From Actinomycetota bacterium (GTDB lineage Bacteria; Actinomycetota; Actinomycetes; Streptosporangiales; Streptosporangiaceae): DNA of 9,216 nucleotides. Positions within the stretch are counted from its first letter, which is position 1, and every line of letters begins with the position of its first letter. Shown here one piece after another: positions 7,085 through 9,216 of the stretch. The DNA lies in NCBI GenBank assembly GCA_003242605.1, contig QGUZ01000195.1:1-9216 (forward strand). Direction: 5' to 3'. Made by a program: the position numbers and the translations under genes. The notes beneath the pieces were generated by a model. That model did not search any database and was not told the origin of the DNA. It saw only the letters and a list, made by a program, of their open reading frames with translations.

Positions 7085-8870
7085 GCGGCGGACGGCCGGC
7101 CGCGGACCGGACCCGCGCGGCGTCGTGCTGCCGCTCCTGGCGGCCCTGCTGCTCGCGTTCGCCGCGCCCGGATGCAGCCTGGTGCCGATGGGCGGCAACC
7201 CCGTGCCCGGCGAGGAGGCGAGCTCGGGCGACCCGCTGAGCCGGCCGTACTATCGCAAGATCGCCCCGTCGCCGAAGCCGGACGGGACCCCGATCGAGAT
7301 CCTCAAGGGCTTCCAGGCCGCGATGGCGGGCGACGACGACTCGCGCGTCGTCGCCCGCTCCTACCTCACCGGGGAGGCCGCGCGCACCTGGAACCCGTGG
7401 GCCGGGGTCACCGTGTACGACGAGGAGAAGCAGATCCGGTCGCTGACCTCGCCCGAGGACCCGAACACCGCCCGCCTGGTGCTCGAGGCGAACGTGGTCG
7501 CGACCGTGGACGACGACGGCCGCTACCGGCCCGCCGTCGGCACCCTGGAGGACAAGACCTTCACCCTGGTGAAGACGGCTCAGGGCTGGCGCATCTCGTC
7601 CGCGCCGCCCGGCCTGCTGCTCTCCCAGGACGACTTCCGGCGCATCTACCGGCCGCTCGACCTGTACTTCCCGGACCAGCAGCTGCGCGGGCTCGTGGTG
7701 GACCGGGTGCAGATCCCGGTGAGCCCGCGGGAGAGCCTCATCAAGTCCCTGCTGGAGCGGCTGCTGCAGGGGCCGACGTCGGCGCTCGGCGGCGCGGTGC
7801 GCAGCGCGTTCCCGGGCGGCACCCGGCTCAACCGGGTCTCCGCCGCCGAGCAGGGCACCCTCGTCGTCGACTTCAGCGCCGAGATCCTCTCGGTCCGCGG
7901 CACGCCGACCCTGCAGCGCGCCATGGAGGCCCAGCTCGCCTGGACGCTGCGCGGGCTCGCCTCCGGCCGGACGATCGAGGTGCTGGTGAACGGCGAGCCG
8001 TGGCCGGGCGGCGGCCTGCGCATCGAGCTCGACGGCTACCCCGCCTACGACCCCAACGTGCTGCCCCAGCAGCCCGAGGCCTACTACGTGCGGGACGGCC
8101 GGCTGCACCGGCTCAGCTGGAGCGGCGACGAGGCCGTGGTGCCGGGCCCGGCCGGGGAGCGGGCCCGCGAGCTCCGGCGCCCGGCGATCTCCGCGGACGA
8201 GCACCCGAAGGTGGCCACGCTCGGCGACGACGGGATCTACGTGGCCCCGCTCGGCGACGGCGGCGCGTGGCAGCGCTGGATCCGGGGCCGGAACCTCACC
8301 CCGCCGTCCTGGGACCGGTACGGCGACGTGTGGACGGTCGAGCGCGGCGGGGAGCGGCGGCCCGTGGTGCTGCGGTCCAATGGCTCGCCGCCGCGCGAGG
8401 TGGAGGCCCCCGGGCTGCAGAAGATGGACGTGAGCGCGCTGAAGGTGGCCCGGGACGGGGTGCGGGTCGCGGTGGTCGCCGACGACGGGCTCGGCCAGCA
8501 GGTGTACGTCGGCGCGATCGACCGGGAGGCCGGGCGCATCGACGGCCTGCTCGCGCTGGACGCGACCGCGGCGGGCGCCGAGGTCGTCGACATCGCCTGG
8601 CAGGACGCCCAGACGCTGCTCGTGCTCACCCGGGACACCAAGGAGAACCGGGAGCTCACCGCCTGGGACGTCACCGACGGCACCCAGCTCACCTCGGCGG
8701 GCCTCAAGGCCGACTCCCGGATCCGGACGATCACGGCGGCGCCGAACGGCCGCCTGCTCGCCGGTACCGGCGGCGACGGCGAGATCCTCATCTGGGACCC
8801 GGACAAGAAGAAGGAGTGGATGACCCTGGACGGCGGCGGCATCGACACCCCCGCCTTCCCGCTGAGCTGA
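7071..8870 (+). CDS. lpqB: LpqB, MtrAB-associated lipoprotein
   Basis: LpqB is a lipoprotein encoded directly after mtrB in actinobacteria; in mycobacteria it has been reported to interact with the outer domain of MtrB and influence MtrA activity. It has 599 residues, close to the family norm (about 580-610). A basic start (RRGERR), a hydrophobic core (18-32) and a lipobox ending APGC give a lipidated Cys35; the lipobox is atypical in having Pro at -2. A conserved N-terminal region (about 60-200, including the EILKGFQAAMAGDDDSRVVARSYL-type helix and QGWRIS) precedes a GerMN-type sporulation/germination domain (about 222-316, with LVVDFSAEI and IEVLVNGEPWP). The rest (about 338-599) is a repeat-built beta-propeller with blade-like LSW, SWDRYGDVWTV, VAVVADDG and ILIWDPD segments. 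It overlaps mtrB by 14 bases, so it is very likely in the same operon. Confidence 0.96.
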   Translation: MRRGERRTAGRGPDPRGVVLPLLAALLLAFAAPGCSLVPMGGNPVPGEEASSGDPLSRPYYRKIAPSPKPDGTPIEILKGFQAAMAGDDDSRVVARSYLTGEAARTWNPWAGVTVYDEEKQIRSLTSPEDPNTARLVLEANVVATVDDDGRYRPAVGTLEDKTFTLVKTAQGWRISSAPPGLLLSQDDFRRIYRPLDLYFPDQQLRGLVVDRVQIPVSPRESLIKSLLERLLQGPTSALGGAVRSAFPGGTRLNRVSAAEQGTLVVDFSAEILSVRGTPTLQRAMEAQLAWTLRGLASGRTIEVLVNGEPWPGGGLRIELDGYPAYDPNVLPQQPEAYYVRDGRLHRLSWSGDEAVVPGPAGERARELRRPAISADEHPKVATLGDDGIYVAPLGDGGAWQRWIRGRNLTPPSWDRYGDVWTVERGGERRPVVLRSNGSPPREVEAPGLQKMDVSALKVARDGVRVAVVADDGLGQQVYVGAIDREAGRIDGLLALDATAAGAEVVDIAWQDAQTLLVLTRDTKENRELTAWDVTDGTQLTSAGLKADSRIRTITAAPNGRLLAGTGGDGEILIWDPDKKKEWMTLDGGGIDTPAFPLS

Positions 8871-8891
8871 CCGGCTCCCCGCGCCCGTCCG

Positions 8892-8908
8892 GTTCGCGCC
8901 GCGCGAAC
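8892..8908. terminator. Perfect inverted repeat between lpqB and comF
   Basis: GTTCGCG-ccg-CGCGAAC is a perfect inverted repeat with seven-base arms and a three-base loop, starting 21 bases after the lpqB stop. No T-tract follows, so it is not a classical intrinsic terminator. It could be a T-less actinobacterial terminator, an mRNA-stabilising hairpin, or an operator for the next gene. The symmetry is certain; the role is not. Confidence 0.4.
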
Positions 8909-8952
8909 ATCCGGTCACCGAAAGTGTCGGTGGGGCCGGGCATGGTGGACGC

Positions 8953-9216
8953 GTGCGTGCGCTCCCGCCCGTCGTCCCGCCCGGCCCGCCGTACGGCCGG
9001 CGGTCACCCGTGCCGCCCGTTCTCGCGCCCGGCCGCCTGCTCGGCCCGCTGCTCGACCTGCTGCTGCCGCAGCGCTGCGCGGGCTGCGCCGCGGCGGCCG
9101 GCCCGCTGTGCCCGGGCTGCGCGGCGGAGCTGGCCGGGCCGCCGGGGCGGCACCGGCCCCGCCCCTGCCCGCCCGGCCTGCCCGAGTGCTGGGCGGCCGC
9201 CGCCTACGCGGGGGCG
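8953..9216 (+). CDS. ComF-family phosphoribosyltransferase-like protein, 3' end cut by window
   Basis: The visible 88 codons carry the start of a ComF protein. A hydrophobic LLGPLLDLLLP segment leads to a four-cysteine zinc-binding motif, CAGC then CPGC, followed by a further Cys-containing linker and the WAAAAYAGA segment that in this family opens the phosphoribosyltransferase-like part. ComF proteins take part in DNA uptake in competent bacteria; in actinomycetes the gene is common next to mtrAB-lpqB, but its job there is unclear. The GTG at 8953 is the first in-frame start after lpqB and has a weak GGTGGA just upstream. A GTG at 9010 would remove 19 Pro-rich residues and bring the Cys motif to a more typical distance from the N-terminus; either is possible. 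The remaining ~150 or more residues lie beyond the window. The 82-base gap to lpqB could allow read-through from the mtr operon. Confidence 0.85.
   Translation, partial: MRALPPVVPPGPPYGRRSPVPPVLAPGRLLGPLLDLLLPQRCAGCAAAAGPLCPGCAAELAGPPGRHRPRPCPPGLPECWAAAAYAGA

Noticed and set aside
4757..7198. 813-codon open frame on the minus strand opposite mtrB
   Set aside because: It is the mirror of the strong third-position G/C bias in mtrB. The product is Arg/Gly/His-rich with no domain, and mtrB has complete kinase motifs.
6492..8918. 808-codon open frame on the minus strand opposite lpqB
   Set aside because: It is antisense to a fully recognisable lipoprotein gene, has biased composition and shows no domain signature.
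8902..8918. LexA-like GAAC-N4-GGTC before comF
   Set aside because: Only one half-site matches the actinobacterial SOS box; the other has a mismatch in the core and the flanks are wrong.
8942..9216. ATG-initiated frame overlapping the start of comF
   Set aside because: It gives a Cys/Arg/Ser-rich product without domain features. The frame starting at 8953 has the ComF zinc motif.

Overview
The window is roughly three-quarters G+C, with third codon positions almost always G or C. Together with a complete mtrA-mtrB-lpqB cluster, this points to a high-GC actinomycete. The MtrA protein and the long, proline- and glycine-rich extensions on several genes look like Streptomyces or Streptosporangiales relatives rather than Mycobacterium. 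I cannot place it to genus from sequence alone. No mobile element, CRISPR array, rRNA or tRNA was seen, and base composition is even throughout, so this looks like vertically inherited chromosomal backbone.

Layout. The left half (1-3932) is a minus-strand gene string, read right to left. It holds a six-helix membrane protein with a Gly/Pro/Tyr-rich N-terminus, a single-pass DUF4129-type protein, a two-helix DUF4350-type protein, and a MoxR-type AAA+ ATPase cut by the window start. The first three overlap by a few bases and are probably co-translated. The ATPase follows after a 124-base gap. A divergent intergenic region of about 316 bases (3933-4248) separates this string from the right half. 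The right half (4249-9216) is on the plus strand: mtrA (response regulator), mtrB (sensor kinase), lpqB (lipoprotein), then the start of a comF-family gene cut by the window end.

How the genes work together. MtrB senses an envelope or cell-cycle cue and phosphorylates MtrA. LpqB is the associated lipoprotein on the outer face of the membrane and is translationally linked to mtrB. The MoxR-DUF4129-DUF4350 string resembles widespread membrane-linked MoxR operons thought to act as chaperone or assembly modules for envelope proteins, although the real substrate is not known. The shared divergent region makes coordinated control of the two modules plausible but unproven.

Most of the window is ordinary. 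The points worth a second look are small: the conflict between the MoxR start codon and the best ribosome binding site, an inverted repeat enclosing the Shine-Dalgarno of the membrane-protein gene, direct half-sites upstream of mtrA, the low-complexity ends of MtrB, and a perfect short hairpin between lpqB and comF.
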